From: Candidatus Poribacteria bacterium
Lineage (GTDB): Bacteria; Poribacteria; WGA-4E; WGA-3G
Length of the DNA: 64,000 nucleotides
Assembly (NCBI GenBank): GCA_022821725.1
Contig: JAJEDB010000095.1
Coordinates: 1 to 64,000 of the forward strand
Reading direction: 5' to 3'
Under the pieces are notes generated by a model. It was not told the origin of the DNA. It worked only from the letters and a program-made list of their open reading frames with translations, and did not search any database. The position numbers and the translations under genes were made by a program. Every line of letters starts with the position of its first letter. Position 1 is the first letter of the stretch. Of this stretch, positions 35,215-43,094 are shown piece after piece.

Positions 35215-36891
35215 ATGGAACTTTCAGGAGCGCAAATCCTTGTTGACAGTCTCAAGCGGGAAGGTGTCGAATATATCTTTGGTGTGAATGGTGGCGCAGC
35301 GATGCCGATTTTCGATGCCCTTTACGGTGAGACTGAAATCAAATTGATTCCGATGCGGCACGAACAAGGGGCATCTCACGCCGCTGACGGCTACGCACGT
35401 GCTACCGGAGATGTCGGGGTCGCACTCGCAACCTCGGGGCCCGGCGCAACGAACCTCGTCACCGGTATCGCAACCGCTTACATGGATTCGATTCCGATGG
35501 TCGCGATTACCGGACAGGTTTTCACCCACTATATCGGCAGCGATGCTTTCCAAGAATGCGATGTTATCGGTGTAACGCGTCCGATCTGTAAGCACAGTTA
35601 CCTTATCAAAGATTCCGACGAAATAGCAGATGTCGTCGCTGAAGCGTTTCATCTCGCGAAGACAGGGAAACCCGGTCCTGTCATTATTGACATCGCGAAG
35701 GATGCCCAGATACATGAGGCACTGTTTCAATATCCAGAAACAGTGGACATTCGCAGTTACAAACCGCAAGTGCACGGCGATCCGGCGCAAATTGCGAAGG
35801 CAGCGGCGTTGATTAAGGCAGCGAAACGTCCGATGCTATATGCCGGGGGTGGGGTCGTCCTTGCCAATGCCAGCGAGGAACTGCGACAACTTACCCTTAA
35901 AACTCAGATTCCGATTACCGTTACATTGATGGGACTCGGGGCATTTCCGGAAACACATCCTTTGGCGATGGAGATGCCCGGAATGCACGGCTCTTGTTGC
36001 GCAAATTACGCTTTTACCGATGCAGACCTTGTTATTGCTATCGGGGCAAGGTTCGATGACCGCGTTACCGGGGACCTCAGTAAATTTGCACCGAACGCCA
36101 AAAAAATCCATATCGATATTGATGCCTCCTGTATCGGGAAAAATGTACCGGTAGATGTTCCCATCGTTGGTGATGCGAAGAAGGTCCTTACTGAACTCAA
36201 CAAACAGGTTGGCATAGCGGACATAGATCCGTGGCGCAACCAGATTCAGGAATGGAAGCAGAAGTACCCATTTGAATACGAGCAAAAAGCCGATAAGGTG
36301 ATGCCGCAATACGTCATTGAACAGATTTATGAACATTACAGCGATGCGATTGTCGTCGCGGATGTTGGACAACACCAGATGTGGGCGGCGCAATACTTCA
36401 AATTCACCGAACCCCGGCAGTGGCTCAACTCCGGGGGTCTCGGCACGATGGGCTTCAGCCTCCCCGCCGCAATCGGGGCGCAACTTGGATGTCCGGACAA
36501 AACCGTCGTCAATATCAACGGCGATGGCTCCTACATCATGACGATCCAAGAATTGGTGCCGGCGGTTACCATGAAACTGCCGCTTAAGATTTTCATCATC
36601 AACAATATGTACTTGGGAATGGTCCGCCAATGGCAGGAATTGTTCCACGGTAAACGGTATTCTGCTGTTGATTACCACGATAATCCAGATTTCGCCTTAC
36701 TCGCACAGGCATTCGGGGCGACAGGTTTACGGGTTGAACACACCGAAGATGTTGTCCCCGCACTCCAGAAGGCACAAGGGATTACCGACGGCCCGGTCGT
36801 CATTGACTTCATTGTTGATGAAGAAGAGAATGTGTTCCCGATGGTGCCGGCGGGTGCTGGACTCGGAGATGTTATCCGGGGCTTATCTTAA
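35215..36891 (+). CDS. ilvB: Acetolactate synthase, large subunit
   Basis: 558 residues. It condenses pyruvate with pyruvate or 2-ketobutyrate using TPP, FAD and Mg. The N-terminal motif GVEYIFGVNGGAAMPIFDAL holds a glycine-rich TPP region (RHEQGASHAADGYARATG carries the catalytic Glu); LATSGPGATNLVTGIATAY, FDDRVTGD and the C-terminal GDGSYIMTIQEL with NNMYLGMVRQWQ (TPP/Mg site) follow. The frame is open upstream to 35026, but the ATG at 35215 is chosen because GAGG lies 9 bases before it and the conserved N-terminus starts there. Expression should be controlled by the T-box. ilvN follows after 45 bases. Confidence 0.96.
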   Translation: MELSGAQILVDSLKREGVEYIFGVNGGAAMPIFDALYGETEIKLIPMRHEQGASHAADGYARATGDVGVALATSGPGATNLVTGIATAYMDSIPMVAITGQVFTHYIGSDAFQECDVIGVTRPICKHSYLIKDSDEIADVVAEAFHLAKTGKPGPVIIDIAKDAQIHEALFQYPETVDIRSYKPQVHGDPAQIAKAAALIKAAKRPMLYAGGGVVLANASEELRQLTLKTQIPITVTLMGLGAFPETHPLAMEMPGMHGSCCANYAFTDADLVIAIGARFDDRVTGDLSKFAPNAKKIHIDIDASCIGKNVPVDVPIVGDAKKVLTELNKQVGIADIDPWRNQIQEWKQKYPFEYEQKADKVMPQYVIEQIYEHYSDAIVVADVGQHQMWAAQYFKFTEPRQWLNSGGLGTMGFSLPAAIGAQLGCPDKTVVNINGDGSYIMTIQELVPAVTMKLPLKIFIINNMYLGMVRQWQELFHGKRYSAVDYHDNPDFALLAQAFGATGLRVEHTEDVVPALQKAQGITDGPVVIDFIVDEEENVFPMVPAGAGLGDVIRGLS

Positions 36892-36899
36892 CGATTTTA

Positions 36900-36917
36900 A
36901 GGGTTGCGTCGCAACCC
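36900..36917 (+). other. Short hairpin between ilvB and ilvN
   Basis: GGGTTGCG and its match CGCAACCC around a tight TC turn, with no T-run behind it. It may slow RNA decay or adjust the ratio of the two subunits. Confidence 0.35.
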
Positions 36918-36936
36918 GCACTGAAAACTATAAAAA

Positions 36937-37437
36937 ATGAACTCAGAAGAACGACACATTTTCTCTGTTTTGGTCGAAAACCGATTTGGAGTCCTGGCAC
37001 GTGTTGCGGGACTCTTCAGCGGACGCGGCTTTAATATCGACAGCCTCAACGTCGCGGAGACACATGACAGTAGCATTTCGCAGATAACCCTCGTCACACA
37101 CGGGGATGCCCAAATCATTGAGCAGATCTATCACCATCTCAATAGACTTATTGACGTTATTGAGGTAACAGATCTTTCCACTGCTGGGACACATGTTGAG
37201 CGGGAACTTGTTCTTATCAAGGTTGCTACCGAGGATCCGCAAAAGCGTACCGAGGTTCTACAAGTCGCGGAAGTCTTCCGTGGACGGGTCATTGATATGA
37301 AGCCTGCCTCACTTGTTCTTGAAATTACAGGGGATGAGGGTAAATTGAAAGCGGCAATTGATATTTTCAATACCTACGGTATCCTTGAGTTAGCACGCAC
37401 CGGCAAAATAGCGATGCTCCGCGGCTCCGAATTTTAA
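36937..37437 (+). CDS. ilvN: Acetolactate synthase, small regulatory subunit
   Basis: 166 residues. The N-terminal ACT domain (FSVLVENRFGVLARVAGLFSG, GFNIDSLNVAETHD) binds valine for feedback inhibition in known enzymes. The C-terminal part (RELVLIKVATEDPQKRTEV, LEITGDEGKLKAAIDIF, ILELARTGKIAMLRG) is the second ferredoxin-like domain. It lies between ilvB and ilvC, the standard order, and starts without an obvious ribosome site, so coupling to ilvB is likely. Confidence 0.95.
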   Translation: MNSEERHIFSVLVENRFGVLARVAGLFSGRGFNIDSLNVAETHDSSISQITLVTHGDAQIIEQIYHHLNRLIDVIEVTDLSTAGTHVERELVLIKVATEDPQKRTEVLQVAEVFRGRVIDMKPASLVLEITGDEGKLKAAIDIFNTYGILELARTGKIAMLRGSEF

Positions 37438-37452
37438 AGGAAAATTAGAAAA

Positions 37453-38445
37453 ATGGCAACGATTTATTACGATAGTGATGCTAATTTTGATTTACTGAAA
37501 GAGCGCACCGTCGCTGTTGTGGGTTACGGTGCACAGGGACGCGCCCAGTCACTCAACCTCAAGGACAGTGGCGCGAACGTTGTCGTCGGATTATATGAAG
37601 GCAGCCGCTCAAAAGCGCGTGCGGAAGCCGAAGGCTTGACCGTCAAAACCGTTGAAGAAGCCACCGCAATGGCAGACATCGTCCAGATTCTCATCCCTGA
37701 CGAACGGCATGCCGCCGTTTATCGCGATCAGATTGCGCCGAACATGGAATCGGGAAATATGCTCCTCGTCTCACACGGGTTCAGCGTCCATTTCGGACAG
37801 ATTGTGCCTGCCAGTGATATCGACGTTGCAATGATTGCACCGAAGGGACCCGGATCCCTTGTTCGCGAGGTATTTGAAGGCGGTGGTGGCGTGCCGTGCC
37901 TTGTTGCTATCCATCAAGATACCACAGGACTTGCGCGCGATGTCGCGCTCGCTTATGCGAGAGGCATCGGTGGCACGCGCTCAGGTGTCATTGAAACGAC
38001 CTTCCGTGAGGAAACCGAAACCGATCTGTTCGGCGAACAAGCCGTCCTGTGTGGCGGGACCGCGGCACTCATCAAAGCCGCTTTTGACACACTTGTTGAA
38101 GCGGGTTATCAACCAGAGATGGCTTACTTTGAATGCCTCCACGAACTCAAGTTGATTGTCGATTTAATTTACGCCGGCGGATTGAGCAAAATGCGAAATG
38201 ACATTAGCAATACTGCTGAATTCGGGGACCTCACGCGGGGTCCGCGGCTCATTGACGACAGCATTCGAGACAAAATGCGCCAAATTTTGAAGGACGTGCA
38301 GGAAGGTGTTTTCGCACGGGAATGGGTCTTGGAAAATGAAGCGAATCAACCCGTACTCGGCGCGCTCCGTCGACAGGAAGAGGAATTGGAAATCGAAAAA
38401 GTCGGCAAAAACCTGCGGAGTATGATGAGTTGGCTTGACGAATAA
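37453..38445 (+). CDS. ilvC: Ketol-acid reductoisomerase
   Basis: 330 residues, the short (class I) form. It isomerises and reduces acetolactate or acetohydroxybutyrate with NADPH. The nucleotide loop is [15 protein letters not shown] (residues 22-36), followed by [26 protein letters not shown] and the catalytic metal site in [16 protein letters not shown] with [18 protein letters not shown]. It begins behind an AAGGAAAATTAGAAAA leader 15 bases after ilvN and completes the T-box-controlled operon. A hairpin repeat lies 20 bases after the stop. Confidence 0.97.
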   Translation: MATIYYDSDANFDLLKERTVAVVGYGAQGRAQSLNLKDSGANVVVGLYEGSRSKARAEAEGLTVKTVEEATAMADIVQILIPDERHAAVYRDQIAPNMESGNMLLVSHGFSVHFGQIVPASDIDVAMIAPKGPGSLVREVFEGGGGVPCLVAIHQDTTGLARDVALAYARGIGGTRSGVIETTFREETETDLFGEQAVLCGGTAALIKAAFDTLVEAGYQPEMAYFECLHELKLIVDLIYAGGLSKMRNDISNTAEFGDLTRGPRLIDDSIRDKMRQILKDVQEGVFAREWVLENEANQPVLGALRRQEEELEIEKVGKNLRSMMSWLDE

Positions 38446-38465
38446 TAGATATCTTCCATAACATA

Positions 38466-38490
38466 GGTAGGTGCGGTTTCTAACCGCACG
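38466..38490 (+). repeat. GGTTTCTAACC hairpin repeat, copy 3
   Basis: TAGGTGCGGTTTCTAACCGC with arms GTGCGGTT/AACCGCAC. It matches the minus-strand copy at 23141-23167 and lies downstream of ilvC, in a position suited to RNA stabilisation or termination. Confidence 0.7.
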
Positions 38491-38575
38491 GGACTTAAGA
38501 AAACCTATATTGGACTGGTAAGGCTTCCAATTCGGTGCCTGTAACGACTCCTTCTCTCACTTCTGCCCTGTTTCT

Positions 38576-39010
38576 ATGCGTTTACCGGACAAAACAGACA
38601 TTTTCTTAATTCGAGCGTGCCTTCCAGAAGAAGCAGAAGCACTTCTCACACTGTGGCAGGCTGCTGGAACGTCCCCGAGCATCACAGATACTATCGCAGA
38701 TGTCCACAGGGCAATAGAAAGCCTGGCGTCGGTGTTAGTTGCCGAAGCAGATCAACGGATCGTCGGCTCTTTAATCGCTACTTTCGATGGTTGGCGCGGG
38801 AACATGTATCGACTCGCCGTTCATCCTGACTACCGACGGCGTGGCATCGGACACGCCTTAGTCGCGGAAGGTGAAAGATGCTTAGCAAAACAGGGCGTTA
38901 AACGCATCACAGCCCTCGTAGAAGAACAGTATCCGTGGGCGATCGCATTCTGGTCGAGTGTTGGGTATGAGATAGAACCTGGGATACTCAGATTTTTCCG
39001 CAATCCCTAA
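38576..39010 (+). CDS. GNAT family N-acetyltransferase
   Basis: 144 residues, one GNAT domain. Acetyl-CoA binding motif A is RLAVHPDYRRRGIGHALV, with the R-x-x-G-x-G/A pyrophosphate loop; SVLVAEADQRIVGSLIA and FWSSVGYEI are the flanking strands. The acyl acceptor is unknown; the family ranges from aminoglycosides to protein N-termini. No ribosome site is obvious before the ATG, but the domain is complete from this start. It stands alone between ilvC and the FG-GAP gene. Confidence 0.87.
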   Translation: MRLPDKTDIFLIRACLPEEAEALLTLWQAAGTSPSITDTIADVHRAIESLASVLVAEADQRIVGSLIATFDGWRGNMYRLAVHPDYRRRGIGHALVAEGERCLAKQGVKRITALVEEQYPWAIAFWSSVGYEIEPGILRFFRNP

Positions 39011-39054
39011 ACAAAGCACACGCCGTGTGCCATCGGACGAGGAGGCTGGTTACC

Positions 39055-40182
39055 GTGAAATTCAGAGGCTATCAACTGGACAACACCTTCAAAAGCGTTT
39101 ATGGACTCGCAGTCGCTGACATAAACGGCGACGGACAGATCGACATCATTGCTGGTTCTACAGGCGAACCGATTATCGCTTGGTATGAGGCACCCCATTG
39201 GAAGAGACACCTCGTAACCGATCAGGGCAGTGGACACATCACCATCGCGCCTTACGATCTCACGGGCAACGGCACGCCTGATCTTATTGTCGGAAGTGGT
39301 TTCAATCGTGGGGTCAATGCCGCGGGTGGATACCTCCAGTGGCTTGAGGCTCCAGCACAGGACGGACAGAACTGGAAGCGTCACCGCATCGCCGATGTCC
39401 CCTTTATCCATCGTATAGGACTCGCGAATCTCTCTCAAAACGCATCAACATCGGTTCCTTTTCTCATCGTTGCATCCATTCGCGGCGAGGATGGTAAACC
39501 CGGCGAATGGCACAGTCCCGGCTCCCTTTGGTGCTACGAATTGTCGGATACCCCGCGAGAAGCAACTTCTTGGCAATCCCACCTCCTCGACGATTCCCTC
39601 CACATCAACCACGGCTTGAGTATCAATGACGTTGACCAAGATGGACGCGATGATGTCCTCATCAGTTGCTCGGAAGGATTGATCTGGTATGAATCCCCTA
39701 CATCACCGATGACAGACGACTGGGGGAAATGGATCATCAGCGACCGAGAATGTAGCGACACATTCGCAGCGGATATTGATGGCGACGGGGTCAACGAAAT
39801 TTTAGCGATTGAGCCGTGGCATGGAAACAACCTCGTTTGGTACAAAGCCACTGGCGATCTGCGAACCGACCCGTGGCACCGCTACCTCATCGACGACACA
39901 CTCAACCGCGGGCATTCCCTCGCTGCGGTTGACGTTGACGATGACGGAGCACTTGAGATTATTTGTGGCTACAACGGTGAAGGGACGAGTTTGCATCTCT
40001 ACCGTCCAGAGGATATCGCACAGAATCGGTGGCGTAAAGAAACAATTGACAATGGGGGTTTAGGGGTCGGACAGATGCACGTCCTGGACATGAACGGGAA
40101 CGGCAGATTGGACATCGTCGCCAGCGGTCTCAGCACAGGCAACGTTAAATGGTATGAAAATCAATTTTATAGTGAATCATAA
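39055..40182 (+). CDS. FG-GAP/VCBS repeat protein
   Basis: 375 residues, a beta-propeller of FG-GAP/VCBS repeats with calcium-loop motifs: DINGDGQID, DLTGNGTPD, DVDQDGRDD, DIDGDGVNE, DVDDDGALE and DMNGNGRLD. I chose the GTG at 39055 because GGAGG lies 9 bases upstream and residues before it look random. No signal peptide is visible with either start, unusual for a repeat type normally found outside the cell; a longer upstream start does not supply one. Function unknown, possibly adhesion-like or a lyase scaffold. Confidence 0.78.
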   Translation: MKFRGYQLDNTFKSVYGLAVADINGDGQIDIIAGSTGEPIIAWYEAPHWKRHLVTDQGSGHITIAPYDLTGNGTPDLIVGSGFNRGVNAAGGYLQWLEAPAQDGQNWKRHRIADVPFIHRIGLANLSQNASTSVPFLIVASIRGEDGKPGEWHSPGSLWCYELSDTPREATSWQSHLLDDSLHINHGLSINDVDQDGRDDVLISCSEGLIWYESPTSPMTDDWGKWIISDRECSDTFAADIDGDGVNEILAIEPWHGNNLVWYKATGDLRTDPWHRYLIDDTLNRGHSLAAVDVDDDGALEIICGYNGEGTSLHLYRPEDIAQNRWRKETIDNGGLGVGQMHVLDMNGNGRLDIVASGLSTGNVKWYENQFYSES

Positions 40183-40254
40183 AAGTCAGCAGGCACTTTA
40201 GGGAACACAAAAATTATAAACGCATCACCACAGCACTGGTTTGATGGTGTTTTC

Positions 40255-40284
40255 TTGCACGAAACCTGTGTTTTAGGATATACT
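40255..40284 (+). promoter_or_regulatory. Promoter of the small membrane protein pair
   Basis: TTGCAC (40255-40260), 18 bases, TATACT (40279-40284), 17 bases before the ATG at 40302; GGTGGAG just after the -10 box could act as ribosome site. Confidence 0.55.
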
Positions 40285-40301
40285 GGTGGAGATACTAACT
40301 T

Positions 40302-40529
40302 ATGGCGCATATTGATAAGGTTAAGGAAGAAATTGGCTGGTTAAAGGTGATTTTCGCCATCTTGCTTGCAGCGGATATTTCTCTTGTCGCGTGGGGCGTT
40401 CAAAACTATGGAAAATCCAGTCCACTTCTTCTTACAATTGGGGTAATTGCAGCATTCTTGGTTACATTGACAATTATTTGGATTAACAGCATTGCCTATC
40501 GCAAGATTAACAAATTGGAGGACCTATAA
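40302..40529 (+). CDS. Small protein with two membrane helices
   Basis: 75 residues. An amphipathic start (MAHIDKVKEEIGWLK) is followed by two hydrophobic helices (about 16-33 and 41-63) and a charged end. I do not know a function, though similar small two-helix proteins paired with a tiny second one feel familiar from other bacteria. The stop TAA overlaps the ATG of the 30-residue ORF downstream (TAATG), so the two are translationally coupled. Its own promoter suggests independent expression. A toxin or stress peptide is possible; nothing in the sequence proves it. Confidence 0.65.
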   Translation: MAHIDKVKEEIGWLKVIFAILLAADISLVAWGVQNYGKSSPLLLTIGVIAAFLVTLTIIWINSIAYRKINKLEDL

Positions 40530-40621
40530 TGGAGTGGTTTGCGATTTCTATGCTTGTCATATTCCTCACAGGGCTCGGGATAGTCGCTGGAACTGCTATA
40601 AGGAATGCCTATAAAGATTAG
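40529..40621 (+). CDS. 30-residue single-helix membrane peptide
   Basis: ATG at 40529 overlaps the preceding stop, with GGAGGACC 5-12 bases upstream. The peptide is MEWFAISMLVIFLTG followed by LGIVAGTAIRNAYKD: one hydrophobic helix with a short basic/acidic tail. The size, strong ribosome site and overlap make it a believable real gene. Its TAG lies at the edge of a GGACTTACGC repeat end (40621-40630). Confidence 0.55.
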   Translation: MEWFAISMLVIFLTGLGIVAGTAIRNAYKD

Positions 40622-40639
40622 GACTTACGCAACTGAAAA

Positions 40640-41773
40640 CTATCCTTCAATCGTTTCAACGTTGGCACGGGGCAGTAGTGTCTGTTGACCGTCTTCGAGT
40701 TGAACACACAATACCCGCACCTGCGCCTCTGTCTCCAAGTTCTGAAGTTCTACAGGTAATTCCGTGACGCGTCCCAATTTTCCGAAATACGGCTCACGGA
40801 TGATGCGGACCGAGCTGCCAATTTCCAAGAGCCCCTCAGCGGCACTATCTTCCGTCTCGGATGGGGTTTCAGACATTTCTGAAGCGATCGGAATTAAGAT
40901 CTCTGGGCGGACGACACCGGCACGAATCTGCGTCGCACCGTTGATAGAGGTTTTCATACCTTCCCGCGTTTTCAAGAGGTCAAACGTTTGCGCCGCCATT
41001 GCGACGCTTCCGAACCCTTCCGTGATAACCAATGTAATCCCGATCTCCTCGGAACCTGTAATCGCGACACCGAGTTCGTAACCGAGAAGCTCCCGCAGAT
41101 CCGCATCATCGATCCCACCGGCAATGATACCTTTTACACCCTGTTGGATCGCTTTCTGAATTGCCGCAGTCGTGACCAGCGAACCGCCGACCAAAATGTG
41201 GTCCCGATGTTCGGGGAGGATCTGTTCCGCAGCCAATCCATCACTCGGAGCAGAGACAGCGACAGTTAAATTCCCGATTGTTTCGCCACCAACCCCGAAG
41301 ATGCCTTGGATATAGGTCCCGTAAGTCTCTATTGTGACACCTTCATTTGGGGAGATCTCCGTTACTGTGCCATCTGTGTAGGCTTTGACTTCCACAGGAA
41401 TCGGGGGTTCTCGGAGAATGACCTGTCCCGTGACACCGGACACGGCTTCGATTGTGCCGTCAATCGGTGAACGTGCCTGCGATTTGAAAAGCCCAAAAAG
41501 CCCTTTCGTCGTGGCGATAATCTCATCTTTAGCAATAATTTCGCCGACAGGTTTGAGCATGTATTCTGTAATTTCTTCTGCGGGGACACTGAGGAGATTC
41601 GCAACGTTCAACAGTTGGACGTTGCCCGGCAGATCCGCCTTCGCGACGACATCCTCTGCCTGGACTGCTGCCCCGGCTTCAACGAGAACCTCGCCTTGCA
41701 GCGGAAGTCGCCGTTCTTTCTGAATTGTCATTCCCTCGGTAACCTTAAGCCCGGGGGTATATGCGTGCGCCAT
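40640..41773 (-). CDS. Barrel-sandwich plus KOW domain protein, function unknown
   Basis: 377 residues, no signal peptide. The N-terminal third has biotinyl/lipoyl-like barrel-sandwich features (GEVLVEAGAAVQAEDVVAKADLPGN, SPIDGTIEAVSGVTGQVILREPP) reminiscent of RnfC-type or efflux-adaptor hybrid motifs but with no attachment lysine. A glycine-rich alpha/beta middle (VGGSLVTTAAIQKAIQQGVKGIIAGG) follows, then a C-terminal KOW/SH3 segment (GSSVRIIREPYFGKLGRV) like NusG. I cannot name a function. The start is supported by GAGGTATAATTAAAAA directly upstream, a variant of the stereotyped leader. It is divergent from the PhyH gene at 41867. Confidence 0.72.
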   Translation of the reverse strand: MAHAYTPGLKVTEGMTIQKERRLPLQGEVLVEAGAAVQAEDVVAKADLPGNVQLLNVANLLSVPAEEITEYMLKPVGEIIAKDEIIATTKGLFGLFKSQARSPIDGTIEAVSGVTGQVILREPPIPVEVKAYTDGTVTEISPNEGVTIETYGTYIQGIFGVGGETIGNLTVAVSAPSDGLAAEQILPEHRDHILVGGSLVTTAAIQKAIQQGVKGIIAGGIDDADLRELLGYELGVAITGSEEIGITLVITEGFGSVAMAAQTFDLLKTREGMKTSINGATQIRAGVVRPEILIPIASEMSETPSETEDSAAEGLLEIGSSVRIIREPYFGKLGRVTELPVELQNLETEAQVRVLCVQLEDGQQTLLPRANVETIEG

Positions 41774-41866
41774 TTTTTAATTATACCTCAATGCGGCAAG
41801 ATATTATACTATTTTCATTCCATTTATGATAAAATGCAATCAGAATTTAAACGAGGTGGAGCCACA

Positions 41867-42715
41867 ATGTCAAACCAAGGCGTAACCTACAAAACCGACA
41901 AAATCATGCCGACATGGGAGCAACTCGCCGAAATAGGGCGCGATCTCCAATTTTATCCAAGCGTCACCGAACACCCGAAGGTGTTGACCCGAGAACAGGT
42001 AACGCATTTCAACAGCGTCGGTTATATCAAAGGTATCCCGATTTTCGGTGAAGTCGACATCGGTGAACACCGTCAATACTTCGATGCCCTGTTAGCAAGC
42101 GTCATGGCAGAAGGCGGCAGCAGTTACTCAATTATCTCCGCCCACATGAAATACGGAAAGGTCTATGACCTTCTCACGCACCCCAAGATCGTCGCGTGTG
42201 TAAAAGACCTGATCGGTGAGGATGTTATCGGTTGGGGCGCGCACTACTTCTGCAAAATGCCGCACGACTCGAAAACTGTCGGTTGGCACCAAGATGCGGG
42301 TTACTGGCCCCTCTCTCCTTCCAAGACGGTTACCGTCTGGCTCGCCATTGACGATGCCTCCGTTGAGAACGGCGCGATGCGGTTCATTTCAGGTTCACAT
42401 CACCTGGGACATTTGACAGCACGGCACAGCGATCCCGACGACAATAGCGTTCTGGGGCAAATCGTTGAAAACGCGGAACAGTATGGCGACCCTGTGGATG
42501 TTGAACTCAAGGCTGGTGAAATCTCTATTCACACTGACCTGCTTTTACACGGCTCGAACGCCAACCCCTCACCGAGGCGACGGTGCGGTCTCACCCTACG
42601 CTACTGCGCCGCCGATGTCCACGCCTCTTACCGCTGGGATAGGGAAGGCGTTGTCGTAAGCGGAACAGATAACGGTGGACACTGGGGAAATCCGCCACGC
42701 CCAACCGTCGATTGA
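41867..42715 (+). CDS. Phytanoyl-CoA dioxygenase (PhyH) family protein
   Basis: 282 residues. The Fe(II)/2-oxoglutarate double-stranded beta-helix has the metal triad His141, Asp143 (GWHQDAGYW) and His228 (LLLHGSNANPS), with Arg in PSPRRRCGLTLRY to bind 2-oxoglutarate. Substrates of bacterial PhyH proteins vary (hydroxylation of small metabolites, ectoine, phosphonates) and cannot be read here. The frame is open upstream to 41615, but the ATG at 41867 is preferred: GAGGTGGAG precedes it and the family N-terminus begins there. Divergent from the KOW protein, sharing a short AT-rich promoter region. Confidence 0.88.
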   Translation: MSNQGVTYKTDKIMPTWEQLAEIGRDLQFYPSVTEHPKVLTREQVTHFNSVGYIKGIPIFGEVDIGEHRQYFDALLASVMAEGGSSYSIISAHMKYGKVYDLLTHPKIVACVKDLIGEDVIGWGAHYFCKMPHDSKTVGWHQDAGYWPLSPSKTVTVWLAIDDASVENGAMRFISGSHHLGHLTARHSDPDDNSVLGQIVENAEQYGDPVDVELKAGEISIHTDLLLHGSNANPSPRRRCGLTLRYCAADVHASYRWDREGVVVSGTDNGGHWGNPPRPTVD

Positions 42716-42793
42716 TCTAATCGCTTGTAAGTGGCTCCAACTATTAAAATGATACCATATTTGGCGGAAACAGTCAAAACAGATCCGCCCTTA

Positions 42794-42879
42794 GGACTTA
42801 CGCGATTTTCCGATAAAACGCTACATATTGCGGTATTAGCGAGGTTCGGAAACCTCGCCAGCAAGGGATGCGTAAGTCC
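42794..42879. mobile_element. Small TIR element with GGACTTACGC ends
   Basis: GGACTTACGC at 42794-42803 is the exact inverse of GCGTAAGTCC at 42870-42879. The 86-base interior holds a second palindrome, GCGAGGTT-CGGA-AACCTCGC (42839-42858). A solo copy of the end lies at 40621-40630. No coding capacity. The rest of 42716-42981 shows no gene. Confidence 0.55.
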
Positions 42880-42981
42880 CGCGTTCTATCAAATGGGGAC
42901 ACTATTTAAAGGCAGGCGTGGGTTCGTGAATACGCAACCCACTTCACTGAGAAGCGGGGTCTGTCCGTCGAAAAGTTTGTA

Positions 42982-43090
42982 ATACCATTTCTAAAAGATT
43001 ATATGGCATTGACGGGTCGTCTCAAAAGCCCACAAGACTGCACAGGAGACTAACAGTCTCCTACACTACAATTTCAATCAGAAATGGTAT
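42982..43090 (+). mobile_element. TIR-bounded non-autonomous element, copy 2, with REP-type palindrome
   Basis: 109 bases bounded by ATACCATTTCTAA and its near-inverse CAGAAATGGTAT. The first 32 bases and the last 20 match the element at 10519-10657. Inside, 43040-43070 holds a relative of the RAYT palindrome with longer arms (AGGAGACT/AGTCTCCT around AACA). Confidence 0.65.
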
Positions 43091-43094
43091 ACTC

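Noticed and set aside
35836..36678. 280-residue minus-strand ORF
   Set aside because: Antisense to ilvB, which is unambiguous; no recognisable motifs.
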